Assembly: GCA_964600075.1 (NCBI GenBank)
Contig: CAZRIE010000010.1
Span: forward strand, 1-64,000
Length of the DNA stretch: 64,000 nt
Origin: CAZRIE01 sp964600075
GTDB lineage: Bacteria; Bacteroidota; Bacteroidia; Flavobacteriales; Flavobacteriaceae
Direction of reading: 5' to 3'
Made by a program: the position numbers and the translations under genes. Shown in pieces: positions 1 to 8,363 of this stretch. Each line of letters begins with the position of its first letter. The stretch's first letter is position 1. Below the pieces are notes generated by a model, which saw nothing but the letters and a program-made list of their open reading frames with translations, searched no databases and was not told where the DNA came from.

Positions 1-45
1 GGCTGGTTCGGAAACTCCAGTACTGAAGATCTCCCTCATAAAGTT

Positions 46-1188
46 TTAAAGCGTACCCCTAGACTCCTGTTCTCGTTCTATGGCCTCGAAGAGTGCCTTA
101 AAGTTTCCTTTTCCGAATGATTTTGCGCCTTTACGTTGTATAATCTCTATAAACATCGTCGGGCGGTCTAGAATCGGTTTTGTGAAAATCTGCAGTAGAT
201 AACCTTCGTCATCCCTGTCGATCAATATACCCAGTTCGCTCAATGGCGCAAGATCTTCATCGATTTCACCAACGCGATCAAGAACATCTTCATAGTAACT
301 AGAGGGTACTGTCAAAAATTCAATGCCCCTATCGCGTAAGGCGGTTACCGTTTCTATGATATTGTCAGTAGCAAAGGCCATGTGCTGTACACCGGCACCG
401 TTGTAGAATTCAATGTATTCTTCGATCTGCGATTTTTTTCGGCCATCGGCAGGTTCATTGATAGGGAATTTTATCCGACCATTACCATTACTCATCACCT
501 TGCTCATTAGAGCCGTGTAGTCTGTAGAAATATCCTTATCATCGAAAGAGACCAATTGGGCAAAACCCATGACTTTGGCATAGAACTCGCACCATTTGTT
601 CATTTCGTTCCACCCCACATTGCCCACCATATGGTCAACATATTTTAAGCCTACATCGGAAGGTTGGTAGTAAGGATTCCATGCCCGATACCCTGGCATA
701 AAAACGCCTTCATAATTTTTGCGTTCTACAAAAATGTGCACGGTCTCACCATAAGTATGAATACCGGAAAGAACAACTTCACCTTTATCGTCATTTACTG
801 CTTTAGGTTCGAGATAGCTGTCTGCACCTCTTTTGGTAGTTTCTTTGTGGCTATGGGCAGCATCATCTACCCAAAGGGCAATCGCTTTTACACCATCGCC
901 ATGTGCGTCGATATGTTTGTTTATCTCTCCGCCCGATTTTAGGGGCGAAGTCAAAACCAAGCGGATTTTATCTTGTCGTATCACATAAGATACTCGGTCT
1001 TTGAGGCCTGTTTCGAGACCGGCATAGGCCAAAGGCTGAAAGCCCCAAGCCGACATGTAATAATGGGCAGCTTGCTTGGCATTACCTACGTAAAGTTCTA
1101 CATAGTCGGTACCTAGTAAAGGTAGAAAGTCTCCCGCTTCTAGGTTTTCCTTGGGCAATTGTAATGAAGTTTTATCGAAAGTTGACAT
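46..1188 (-). CDS. hpd: 4-hydroxyphenylpyruvate dioxygenase
   Basis: This cytosolic Fe(II) enzyme converts 4-hydroxyphenylpyruvate to homogentisate in tyrosine catabolism. The 380 residues form two vicinal-oxygen-chelate halves, a usual length for the family. The three expected iron ligands are visible in the C-terminal half: His186 (YVDHMVGN), His269 (GVQHMAFATDN) and Glu348 (FIEIIQRKG). The ATG start follows an AT-rich leader. Only 45 bases lie beyond the stop inside the window, so whether homogentisate dioxygenase follows, as is common, cannot be seen. No damage is visible. I am very sure of the family and of the substrate class. Confidence 0.96.
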   Translation of the reverse strand: MSTFDKTSLQLPKENLEAGDFLPLLGTDYVELYVGNAKQAAHYYMSAWGFQPLAYAGLETGLKDRVSYVIRQDKIRLVLTSPLKSGGEINKHIDAHGDGVKAIALWVDDAAHSHKETTKRGADSYLEPKAVNDDKGEVVLSGIHTYGETVHIFVERKNYEGVFMPGYRAWNPYYQPSDVGLKYVDHMVGNVGWNEMNKWCEFYAKVMGFAQLVSFDDKDISTDYTALMSKVMSNGNGRIKFPINEPADGRKKSQIEEYIEFYNGAGVQHMAFATDNIIETVTALRDRGIEFLTVPSSYYEDVLDRVGEIDEDLAPLSELGILIDRDDEGYLLQIFTKPILDRPTMFIEIIQRKGAKSFGKGNFKALFEAIEREQESRGTL

Positions 1189-1428
1189 AATTGTACTTTT
1201 TTGAATTTAATGGATTTGCTATTGATGGGAAATTTTGGGAATGGCAATACAGATTCTCTCTAATGAGGGAAGGGTATTTCATGGTAAACTTTCTACCACA
1301 TGGCCCTAAGGTGGGAAGTAATATCTATTCTTGACTGTAGCATACCCTGCAAATATCGGAAAAAAAGCGCAGAGTGCTTTAAGGTTTGGCAATTCGACAA
1401 GTTCAGCTTGACCAAAACTTTTTTGACT

Positions 1429-1456
1429 TTGACACTTGAACTTGGGCTTGAACTTT
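1429..1456 (-). repeat. intergenic repeat with TTGACACTTG core, copy 1
   Basis: A stretch made of TTGACACTTG, a short variable part and CTTGAACTT ends at the stop codon of the patatin-like gene. A second copy with the same order of words sits at 50812-50838, also just beyond the stop of a minus-strand gene. Upstream of this copy (1391-1414) is another word pair, CGACAAGTTC and AGCTTGACC. The two copies look like a dispersed repeat rather than chance, but only two copies are visible here. Confidence 0.45.
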
Positions 1457-3717
1457 TAAAACCAATACCCCAAGCTAAAAAAGAAATTGCTGGTTTTGCC
1501 TTCAGGAGACCAAGAATAGTGTGCCTGAATCGGGCCTAGAAAAGACTCCCACCCATAGCCTACTCCATAGCCTGAAAAATTAGGGCTTGTAAACCACTCC
1601 CCTGTCCTAAAAAGATCATCTTCGACGTTGGCAAAGTTAGCGGAGAACATAAAATGGTTTTTAGGAGCGAACTCTAAATCAAGCCTTCCAAAGGCCTTGA
1701 CAAAACTGTTCCCTGGGAGGGATAGAAAATCGTACCCCAAGAACGGAATAAAGTTGTTAATGAGGTTGGTACCATACCCCCCCAACACAAAGTCGAACGA
1801 GGTTATGTTAGAAGTACCCAACTTAAACCCCCCCTCTGCTTCGATGTTCAAAGACAGATTACCGATAAGGGGCAAAGCCGTTCCCATTCGGGCCTTGGCA
1901 ATCGAAAATTCTTTAAAATTATTGTTAAAATCGGAAGACAGTACATAAAAGTGAAAATCGCCATCGAAATATAGCCCCTTGGTCGGAAAATATTTATCAT
2001 CATACGTATCTAGCTTTAGCTGACCAAAGGCACCAAAAAAGTTGCTTTTCTCAAACAAGGTGCGATCATCTTCCATTTTTAACGCAGCTCGCGCCGCCTC
2101 TTCTTCGTTCCGACCCAAGGTTTTCGTAGCATATTTTAAAAATTTGTATTCCAATCCCATTCTAAAGGCAAACTCTTCCCGCAATACGGTCTCCACATAG
2201 ACTTGGTTTGTAAAGTCGGTAACATCTAAGTTAATGGTATTCACATCGGTAAATATTGGCAGCTCAAAATTACCGCGTATCAAATCAAAATCGACTTCTT
2301 TAGCGAACGCATTGAAGCGCGAATTGACACCAAAACTCCAATACGAACCTTTATCTACATAATATTGGAGGTTGTACCGAATATTGTCGCCAATGATAAA
2401 ATCGAAAGAGGTAACATCGTCGCGGGTAATCAAGTTTTTTTGTGTTAGGTTAACAAGAGCCGCAGTTTGGTAAAGATCATCGTAATGGGCACCCAAACGA
2501 AGAAGGGTCTTATTCGGGTTTTCCTCTAAATTCAAGATTAATTCTTGGTCTACATCGTTGGCCAGCAATTTATAACGAATGGTCTGAAAGTTGCCTGTTG
2601 CCGACAAATTACTGATGCCTTGCCTTAATTTAGCAAAAGTGGTCGTTCTATCTGTATCGAACCTTAATTTGCCCTTCACATAGCCCCGGGAGTAATTTTC
2701 GCTACCTGTAATTACCAGACGATTAATGGTCAAGGTATCTTGTGGTTTTACCTTCTCCACCTTAATTTTATTCCGGTTTTGCCGATTAGAAAGTCGTTTG
2801 AGTTCGGCGTATTTTTCCCGAGCGGCATCTTCTCCATCTTTTATTATCGTATTGTACAAGTTGAAATCTATTACGGAATAGCCGCTCATATCGGGCTTGA
2901 TATAGACATCGGTCAACTTCGATTTTTCTTCCATATCAAGAGCCGTTCTATAATTATTGATCTGCAAAAGTATATCTGTTGCAGACAATAGTTCTTCGCG
3001 GTCTCTCAGCCCATGTTGTACATCTACCCCAATAATGATATCTGCTCCCATTTCTTTAACTTCTGCTACAGGATAGTTGTTCACCACCCCACCATCAATC
3101 AATACTTGACCGTCAATGTTTGCAGGGGCGAAGAGAGAAGGTAGTGCCCCACTTGCCATTACGGCTTCGGGCAGATAACCACTATCTAAAAGAACTTCCT
3201 CTCCGGTCTCTATGTTTGTTGCCATACACAAAAAAGGAATTGGCAACTTATCAAATTGAATAATATCTTTAACAGGATATAATAACCTCACGAGTTCATT
3301 ATACACGTTCTGGCCGCCAGATAAAGAGGAGGGTACAGACACCTTGAACTTGTTAAAAGGCAAGGTAATAGCATACCGCTCGGAGTCTTCCTTTTCGTAA
3401 AAGGTTTTGGCGCTTCTGGGAAGATTATCTTCTATCAAGTTGTTGAAATTGGTCGTGCGAAAAATCGAATCAAGTTCCATAGCAGAATAGCCTGCTGCGT
3501 ATAATGCCCCGACAATGGCTCCCATACTGGTTCCGCCAATGTAATCGATTTCTATTCCAGCTTCCTCGATTACCTTTAATGCACCGATGTGAGCCATACC
3601 CTTTGCGCCACCCCCACTGAGTACCAGACCTATTTTTAGGTCTTCCCCATTAGGGTTCTGAGCCATCAAGGAAAGACCCATTGAAAAAACCCAAAAAAAT
3701 AAAAATGCTTTTTGCAT
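1456..3717 (-). CDS. patatin-like phospholipase with surface-antigen beta-barrel
   Basis: This is a secreted or outer-membrane serine lipase of the patatin family fused to a POTRA-like segment and a BamA/Omp85-type barrel, as in PlpD-like type Vd autotransporters. Residues 1-19 form a signal peptide ending MAQ. The oxyanion-hole loop SGGGAKG is at 34-40, the nucleophile is Ser64 in GTSMG, and the catalytic Asp is in the DGGVVNN motif near residue 208. Residues from about 330 to 400 resemble a POTRA domain and the rest is rich in alternating aromatic strands, ending in Trp-Phe. It lies 19 bases behind uvrC on the same strand, so the two are probably co-transcribed. Natural lipid substrate is unknown. 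Confidence 0.9.
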   Translation of the reverse strand: MQKAFLFFWVFSMGLSLMAQNPNGEDLKIGLVLSGGGAKGMAHIGALKVIEEAGIEIDYIGGTSMGAIVGALYAAGYSAMELDSIFRTTNFNNLIEDNLPRSAKTFYEKEDSERYAITLPFNKFKVSVPSSLSGGQNVYNELVRLLYPVKDIIQFDKLPIPFLCMATNIETGEEVLLDSGYLPEAVMASGALPSLFAPANIDGQVLIDGGVVNNYPVAEVKEMGADIIIGVDVQHGLRDREELLSATDILLQINNYRTALDMEEKSKLTDVYIKPDMSGYSVIDFNLYNTIIKDGEDAAREKYAELKRLSNRQNRNKIKVEKVKPQDTLTINRLVITGSENYSRGYVKGKLRFDTDRTTTFAKLRQGISNLSATGNFQTIRYKLLANDVDQELILNLEENPNKTLLRLGAHYDDLYQTAALVNLTQKNLITRDDVTSFDFIIGDNIRYNLQYYVDKGSYWSFGVNSRFNAFAKEVDFDLIRGNFELPIFTDVNTINLDVTDFTNQVYVETVLREEFAFRMGLEYKFLKYATKTLGRNEEEAARAALKMEDDRTLFEKSNFFGAFGQLKLDTYDDKYFPTKGLYFDGDFHFYVLSSDFNNNFKEFSIAKARMGTALPLIGNLSLNIEAEGGFKLGTSNITSFDFVLGGYGTNLINNFIPFLGYDFLSLPGNSFVKAFGRLDLEFAPKNHFMFSANFANVEDDLFRTGEWFTSPNFSGYGVGYGWESFLGPIQAHYSWSPEGKTSNFFFSLGYWF

Positions 3718-3736
3718 ACTATAAAATCAAACGACT

Positions 3737-5527
3737 TTACTTGTGGAATGTTTCATAAATTTTTTTGGCCTTTACCATACCTACCGTTTCAGCCAAATTT
3801 TCGATGGATGCGTCTTTGATCCTTTTTACCGATTTAAAGCTTTTCAACAATTCTTGGGCTGTTTTTTCACCAACCCCTACAATGCTCTCCAACTCAGAAT
3901 TTATGGCAGCTTTGCTCCGTTTATTCCTGTGGAAGGTGATTCCGAAACGATGTGCCTCGTTGCGTAATTGTTGGATGATTTTAAGACTTTCAGACTTCTT
4001 GTCTAGATACAACGGAATAGGGTCTTCAGGAAAATAAATTTCCTCTAAGCGTTTGGCAATGCCTATTATTGCTATTTTTCTACGTAAGCCAAGCATATCC
4101 AAACTTTTCAGGGCCGATGACAACTGCCCTTTCCCACCATCAATGACAATCAATTGGGGCAAGGGTTGCTTCTCTGTCAAAAGTCTTTTGTAACGTCTGA
4201 ATACTACCTCCTCCATTGAGGCAAAATCATCAGGGCCTATAACGGTTTTAATATTAAAATGACGGTATTCTTTTTTCGAGGGCTTCCCGTTCTTGAAAAC
4301 TACACAGGCTGCAACGGGGTTACTTCCTTGCATATTACTGTTATCGAAACATTCGATATGCCTGGGTTCTTCCGATAGCCTTAAATCTTTCTGCATCTGC
4401 GCCATGATACGGTTCGTATGCCGGTCGGGATCAATAATTTTTATCTGCTTGAACCGCTCTTGCCGAAAAAACTTGGCATTACGCTCCGATAAGTCTACAA
4501 TGCGCTTTTTATCGCCCAATTTAGGCACGGTAACTCTCAAGTGAGGTTCTACCATGACCTCAAAGGGCAGGTACAGTTCTTCCGATTGCGAACCGAAACG
4601 CTGTCGAATCTCTATTATCGCTAATTGCAAAAGGTCACTATCGGTTTCATCGAGCTTCTTTTTGATTTCCAAAGTGTGAGAACGGACAATCGAGCCATGA
4701 GACAGCTGCAAAAAGTTCACATAGGCATGTGATTCATCGGAAATAATGGAAAATACATCTACATTATTGATTTTAGGATTTACGATAGTGGACTTGACCT
4801 GATAGTTCTCCAAAACCTCAATCTTGTCTTTGATACGTTGGGCGTCCTCGAATTGCATGTCGGCGGCCAATAATTTCATCTGTGTCCTAAAATAATTTAA
4901 CGATGATTTAAAATTCCCTTTTATGATCTGTCTAATGTCCTCTATTTGATTCTGATATTCTTCGCCACTTTGAAGAGCCTCGCAGGGACCTTTGCAATTA
5001 CCCAAATGATATTCTAGACATACTTTATACTTACCATTATGAATTTTTTCCGGGGATAGATCATAATTACAAGTGCGTAGCGGGTAAACACTTTTTACCA
5101 AATCTAAAAGTGTACGTACGGTTTTCATGCTGGTGTAAGGGCCATAATATTCCGACCCGTCCTTAATCAGTTTTCGAGTGGGGAAAATTCGTGGAAAACG
5201 CTCGTTCTTAATACAGATCCATGGATATGATTTATCGTCTTTCAACAGCACATTATATCTTGGCCGATACTTTTTTATAAGGTTATTCTCCAAAAGAAGG
5301 GCATCCGACTCCGTGGGGACAACAATGTGCTTTATACGCTGTATCTTTTTGACCATCACCCGCGTCTTTCCGTACTCGTGGTTTTTGGTAAAATAGGAAG
5401 TGACCCGTTTCTTAAGATTTTTTGCCTTACCCACATAAAGTATTTTTTCATCAGAATCATAGAACTGATATACCCCTGGATTCTTGGGTAACGTAGTTAA
5501 CTGTATTTCGATGGAAACTTCGGGCAT
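3737..5527 (-). CDS. uvrC: excinuclease ABC subunit C
   Basis: UvrC makes the two incisions around DNA lesions bound by UvrAB in nucleotide excision repair. The 596 residues show the full order: GIY-YIG nuclease at the N-terminus (PGVYQFYD, YVGKAKNLKKR), the Cys cluster around CNYD and CKGPC, the UVR motif (MQFEDAQRIKDKIEVLENYQ), the RNase H-like endonuclease core beginning IECFDNSNMQG, and C-terminal helix-hairpin-helix motifs (IVGVGEKTAQELL). Length is typical and nothing is missing. It starts with ATG and leads the patatin-like gene. Confidence 0.97.
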   Translation of the reverse strand: MPEVSIEIQLTTLPKNPGVYQFYDSDEKILYVGKAKNLKKRVTSYFTKNHEYGKTRVMVKKIQRIKHIVVPTESDALLLENNLIKKYRPRYNVLLKDDKSYPWICIKNERFPRIFPTRKLIKDGSEYYGPYTSMKTVRTLLDLVKSVYPLRTCNYDLSPEKIHNGKYKVCLEYHLGNCKGPCEALQSGEEYQNQIEDIRQIIKGNFKSSLNYFRTQMKLLAADMQFEDAQRIKDKIEVLENYQVKSTIVNPKINNVDVFSIISDESHAYVNFLQLSHGSIVRSHTLEIKKKLDETDSDLLQLAIIEIRQRFGSQSEELYLPFEVMVEPHLRVTVPKLGDKKRIVDLSERNAKFFRQERFKQIKIIDPDRHTNRIMAQMQKDLRLSEEPRHIECFDNSNMQGSNPVAACVVFKNGKPSKKEYRHFNIKTVIGPDDFASMEEVVFRRYKRLLTEKQPLPQLIVIDGGKGQLSSALKSLDMLGLRRKIAIIGIAKRLEEIYFPEDPIPLYLDKKSESLKIIQQLRNEAHRFGITFHRNKRSKAAINSELESIVGVGEKTAQELLKSFKSVKRIKDASIENLAETVGMVKAKKIYETFHK

Positions 5528-6038
5528 TGTGTAAGCGGATTAAACTTAATCGGGTTAGATCGATCGAATAGATTAGATGCAGTTAAATTACTACGTTTTA
5601 ACCAAAGGAAAGATTGTTTTATATTATTTTAACTATACGTCCAAATCACTTTTTAAGAGTAATTACCAAGCTGATTCAATATTGGTTCAGAGAACCAAAA
5701 AAAAAAAAAGATTTGAAAATTTTATAAGATTTTTTTGTAGGTCGTTACCTATAAAAACAAAAGTGCCAATTCTATATATTTTACGTCCAAACAGCTTCAA
5801 AACGTTAAAAAAATACTAAAAGATGTATTTCAACGATAAAAAGTTGCATTTAAAAGTGTTTGTAAGGTAATTTTTATTTAGTTTTATTTTATCAAAATCA
5901 ATTACCCTATGGATAAGTATATTATAACCCTAGGTTTGTACCTAATCTTGATGATTTCTTTCAAGATTTATTACGCGGTAATCGCTAAAGAATAGGTACA
6001 CTCAGAGTTCCCCATTATTAGAGTCTGATCATGAATCG
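5528..6038. other. AT-rich spacer between uvrC and folate gene
   Basis: This divergent spacer carries an uninterrupted run of 13 A residues at 5697-5709 and is otherwise very AT-rich. The only coding signal I see is the short frame at 5909-5995. TTTG at 5859-5862 followed after 16 bases by TAGTTTTA at 5879-5886 loosely resembles a Bacteroidota promoter reading toward that frame. No RNA gene or repeat is recognised. Confidence 0.5.
5909..5995 (+). CDS. possible small single-span membrane protein (28 aa)
   Basis: The frame starts with ATG and encodes 28 residues beginning MDKYIITLGLYL and ending AVIAKE, which is one hydrophobic span followed by a short charged tail. It is too short for ordinary gene calling. 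A weak promoter-like pair lies about 25 to 50 bases upstream. It ends 43 bases before the 5-formyltetrahydrofolate cyclo-ligase gene on the same strand. I do not recognise a family, and chance cannot be excluded at this length. Confidence 0.35.
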   Translation: MDKYIITLGLYLILMISFKIYYAVIAKE

Positions 6039-6608
6039 ATGTTAAAAAAAGATTTACGGTCTCGCTATACAAATCTTAGAAGTGCTACTTCTAGCGCATC
6101 CCTCTTAAATTCTAGTTTAGGCATTGCTAATTTCGCGTTGAAACTTCCTATTTGGAGATTGGATTATTTCCACCTATTCTTACCGATTGCAGAGAAAAAA
6201 GAAATCGACACTACGTTTATCCTTTCTATACTTCAGGGAAAGGATAAAAACATAGTACTTCCAAAAATCGAGGGCGATGGAGTCTTGAAGAACTACCTAC
6301 TTACCGATGCCACGAGACTTCAAAAAAATAAATGGAACATTCCTGAACCCGTCGATGGCATCGAAGTGCCAACGAATAAAATCGACGTGGTTTTTATTCC
6401 TCTTTTGGCCTTTGATAAAAATGGAAACCGTGTCGGATATGGAAAAGGATTTTACGATAGGTTTCTGGCACAATGCCGAATCGACGTTAAAAAAATAGGC
6501 TTGTCGTTATTCGAGCCCGAAGAAGCCGTAACCGATTTTAACGAAGACGATATTGTTTTGGACTATTGCGTTACACCTTCGAAAATCTATTCATTTTCGA
6601 AGGACTGA
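6039..6608 (+). CDS. 5-formyltetrahydrofolate cyclo-ligase
   Basis: This enzyme (also called methenyltetrahydrofolate synthetase) uses ATP to turn 5-formyl-THF into 5,10-methenyl-THF, returning a storage folate to one-carbon metabolism. The signature is VGYGKGFYDRFL near residues 137-148, and the N-terminal KKDLRSRY basic segment is usual. At 189 residues it is full length. Its last 22 bases overlap the 3' end of lspA, which converges on it from the other strand, so antisense transcription is possible. Confidence 0.93.
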   Translation: MLKKDLRSRYTNLRSATSSASLLNSSLGIANFALKLPIWRLDYFHLFLPIAEKKEIDTTFILSILQGKDKNIVLPKIEGDGVLKNYLLTDATRLQKNKWNIPEPVDGIEVPTNKIDVVFIPLLAFDKNGNRVGYGKGFYDRFLAQCRIDVKKIGLSLFEPEEAVTDFNEDDIVLDYCVTPSKIYSFSKD

Positions 6609-7246
6609 TTCTCATTGGCCAAAACATTTTCTTCTGTTTGTCCAAAAGCTTTCTTATTGAAAACGATAAGAATACCTACGCCCGTGCTTATCGCCATATC
6701 GGCGATGTTGAACACCGGTTCGAAAAAACGAAAATCAGAACCCCCAAAATAAGGCACCCAATCGGGCCATGTCGCATCGATAATAGGAAAGTACAGCATA
6801 TCGACCACTTTGCCATAAAAAAGACCACCATAAGGCTCATCTGAAAAGGCAGTAGCTACTTGCTGGTAGCTTTCATTGAACACGATCCCATAGAATACAG
6901 AATCGATAATGTTGCCCAAAGCCCCAGCAAAGATTAAAGAAACTGCTAGTATCAAGGTCTTTGAAGCATGTTTTTTAATCGTATCGTATAGCCAATACCC
7001 TATTCCCGCTACCGCAAAAAGTCGAAATACCGTCAACACCAGCTTGCCGATAGGCTCTGAAACGGGAAGGAAATCACTAAGCTTTGCCCCCCAAGCCGCA
7101 CCAGAATTCTCGATGAACAATATCTTGAACCAATTAAATACATCGATGGAATCACCCAACACAAAATGTGTTTTTATGTAGACCTTACTAACTTGATCTA
7201 TTAGCAAAACTGCTGCAATAAGACACAACGACTTTTTTAGACCCAT
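6587..7246 (-). CDS. lspA: lipoprotein signal peptidase (signal peptidase II)
   Basis: LspA is the inner-membrane aspartyl protease that removes signal peptides from diacylated prolipoproteins; this window alone encodes several of its likely substrates. Numbered from the ATG at 7246, the conserved ENSGAAWG block is at 46-53 and the catalytic aspartates are Asp115 (GNIIDS) and Asp183 (NIADMA). Four hydrophobic spans are visible. The protein is longer than the E. coli enzyme because of an insert around residues 120-175, which is usual in Bacteroidota. The frame is open upstream to a TTG at 7273, but that TTG lies inside a likely -7 box at 7271-7278, so I prefer the ATG. Confidence 0.95.
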   Translation of the reverse strand: MGLKKSLCLIAAVLLIDQVSKVYIKTHFVLGDSIDVFNWFKILFIENSGAAWGAKLSDFLPVSEPIGKLVLTVFRLFAVAGIGYWLYDTIKKHASKTLILAVSLIFAGALGNIIDSVFYGIVFNESYQQVATAFSDEPYGGLFYGKVVDMLYFPIIDATWPDWVPYFGGSDFRFFEPVFNIADMAISTGVGILIVFNKKAFGQTEENVLANENQSFENE

Positions 7247-7270
7247 AGTTTTATTAACGGTTTGAATGGG

Positions 7271-7278
7271 CAAAAATA
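7271..7278 (-). promoter_or_regulatory. putative -7 box of lspA (TATTTTTG)
   Basis: On the minus strand this reads TATTTTTG, an exact match to the Bacteroidota consensus TAnnTTTG, ending 24 bases before the lspA ATG. It lies between the stop of the upstream gene and lspA. No clear -33 TTTG is seen. Confidence 0.45.
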
Positions 7279-7284
7279 AGTATA

Positions 7285-7899
7285 TTATTCGGTTTTCCTG
7301 ATGCTGATATTACCTGTGATCGAGGTAAGATCGTAGCGGTCATCCTTGGCAGGTATTTCATCGCTTTGAACATTTCCGTACTTACTTTTTGCCTTGACTT
7401 CGGCACCTTTGGTATATGCAGAAATATCCCCACTTCGGGTCATTACGGTAACGGACTCCGAAACATTGTTGAGAACACATTGGCCATCGTTCAATGTGAT
7501 TTTCAGTTTTCGATAGTTTCCGGCAACCGACACATTGCAATTGCTACCATAGACAACTACGCTTTTATTTTCTGGTATATATATTTTCAATGCAATCGAA
7601 ATCACTTTATGTGCACTCAACTTATCGTTCGGGTTTTTAAAAATAGATTGAAAACCACTGCTGACGTGGATCGTATGGCCTTCCTGTTTTGAGTTTAGCA
7701 TAAGGTCATTTTTATATTCACCATCAATTGTCGCCTCTAAGACCATTTCATTACCAACATCCGTATCTAACGCAAGCTTATAACAATTAGTTACATCTAT
7801 GTTTATAACCGCTATTTCGGAATTGACAATAGACTTTTTGACCACTTTTTGAGCAGGCAAAATTTGAAAAGAAAAAAATAGTAAAACAAAAAACCTCAT
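7285..7899 (-). CDS. secreted protein, DUF4097-like beta-helix
   Basis: This 204-residue protein starts with a signal peptide (MRFFVLLFFSFQILPAQ). The rest is rich in short beta strands with repeated turns such as VAGNYRKLKITLNDGQ, MTRSGDIS, KSKYGNV and SITGNISI, which is the pattern of DUF4097-type putative adhesins or scaffolds in Bacteroidota. No catalytic residues are evident. It sits 38 bases upstream of lspA on the same strand and just downstream of the terminator of the ileS/dksA operon, so it probably has its own promoter. Function unknown. Confidence 0.75.
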   Translation of the reverse strand: MRFFVLLFFSFQILPAQKVVKKSIVNSEIAVINIDVTNCYKLALDTDVGNEMVLEATIDGEYKNDLMLNSKQEGHTIHVSSGFQSIFKNPNDKLSAHKVISIALKIYIPENKSVVVYGSNCNVSVAGNYRKLKITLNDGQCVLNNVSESVTVMTRSGDISAYTKGAEVKAKSKYGNVQSDEIPAKDDRYDLTSITGNISIRKTE

Positions 7900-7910
7900 C
7901 TTCGAAAGTA

Positions 7911-7950
7911 TACAAAAAGACCTGCAAGGGTATTGATTGCCTCGCAGGTC
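7911..7950 (-). terminator. terminator of the ileS-dksA operon
   Basis: On the minus strand GACCTGC (7950-7944) pairs with GCAGGTC (7925-7919). The stem is extended by AGG/CCT beyond a single mismatch and is followed by TCTTTTTGT. It begins 27 bases after the dksA-like stop codon. Confidence 0.85.
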
Positions 7951-7976
7951 GATAAAATGTACCTCTTATTTACAAA

Positions 7977-8360
7977 TTATTTCTGCATATTCTTGGCTTC
8001 AATGCTCAATGTTGCGTGCGGAACGAGCTTAAGACGCTCTTTGGCGATAAGCTTTCCGGTGACTCGGCAAATACCGTAAGTTTTATTCTCGATTCGCAGC
8101 AATGCATTTTTCAAGTCTCTAATGAACTTTTCTTGACGTATGGCCAATTGGGTATTCGCTTCTTTGCTCATAGTTTCGGAACCTTCTTCAAATGCCTTAA
8201 AGGTTGGAGATGTATCGTCCGTACCATTATTACCATCGTTCATATACGAACTTTTTAAAAGGTTCAAATGGCTTTTAGCCTTTTCAATTTTTTCTTCAAT
8301 CAGCGTTTTGAATTCGGCCAGATCCTTGTCCGAATATCTTACTTTTAAATCTTGTGCCAT
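7977..8360 (-). CDS. DksA/TraR-family protein with degenerate zinc finger
   Basis: DksA-type proteins bind the RNA polymerase secondary channel and tune initiation with ppGpp. The 127 residues give a long N-terminal coiled coil (residues 10-55) and a C-terminal globular part. The usual C-x2-C-x17-C-x2-C zinc finger is reduced to a single Cys: the sequence is YGICRVTGKLI and later ATLSIEAK, so three of the four ligands are Thr, Ser and Ala. This loss is common in Bacteroidota homologues. The ATG lies 3 bases after the ileS stop, indicating one operon, and a strong terminator follows. Confidence 0.88.
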   Translation of the reverse strand: MAQDLKVRYSDKDLAEFKTLIEEKIEKAKSHLNLLKSSYMNDGNNGTDDTSPTFKAFEEGSETMSKEANTQLAIRQEKFIRDLKNALLRIENKTYGICRVTGKLIAKERLKLVPHATLSIEAKNMQK

Positions 8361-8363
8361 CTT

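Noticed and set aside
1300..1539. Plus-strand frame of 79 codons
   Set aside because: It overlaps the end of the patatin-like gene on the other strand and consists largely of spacer repeat words; no family resemblance.
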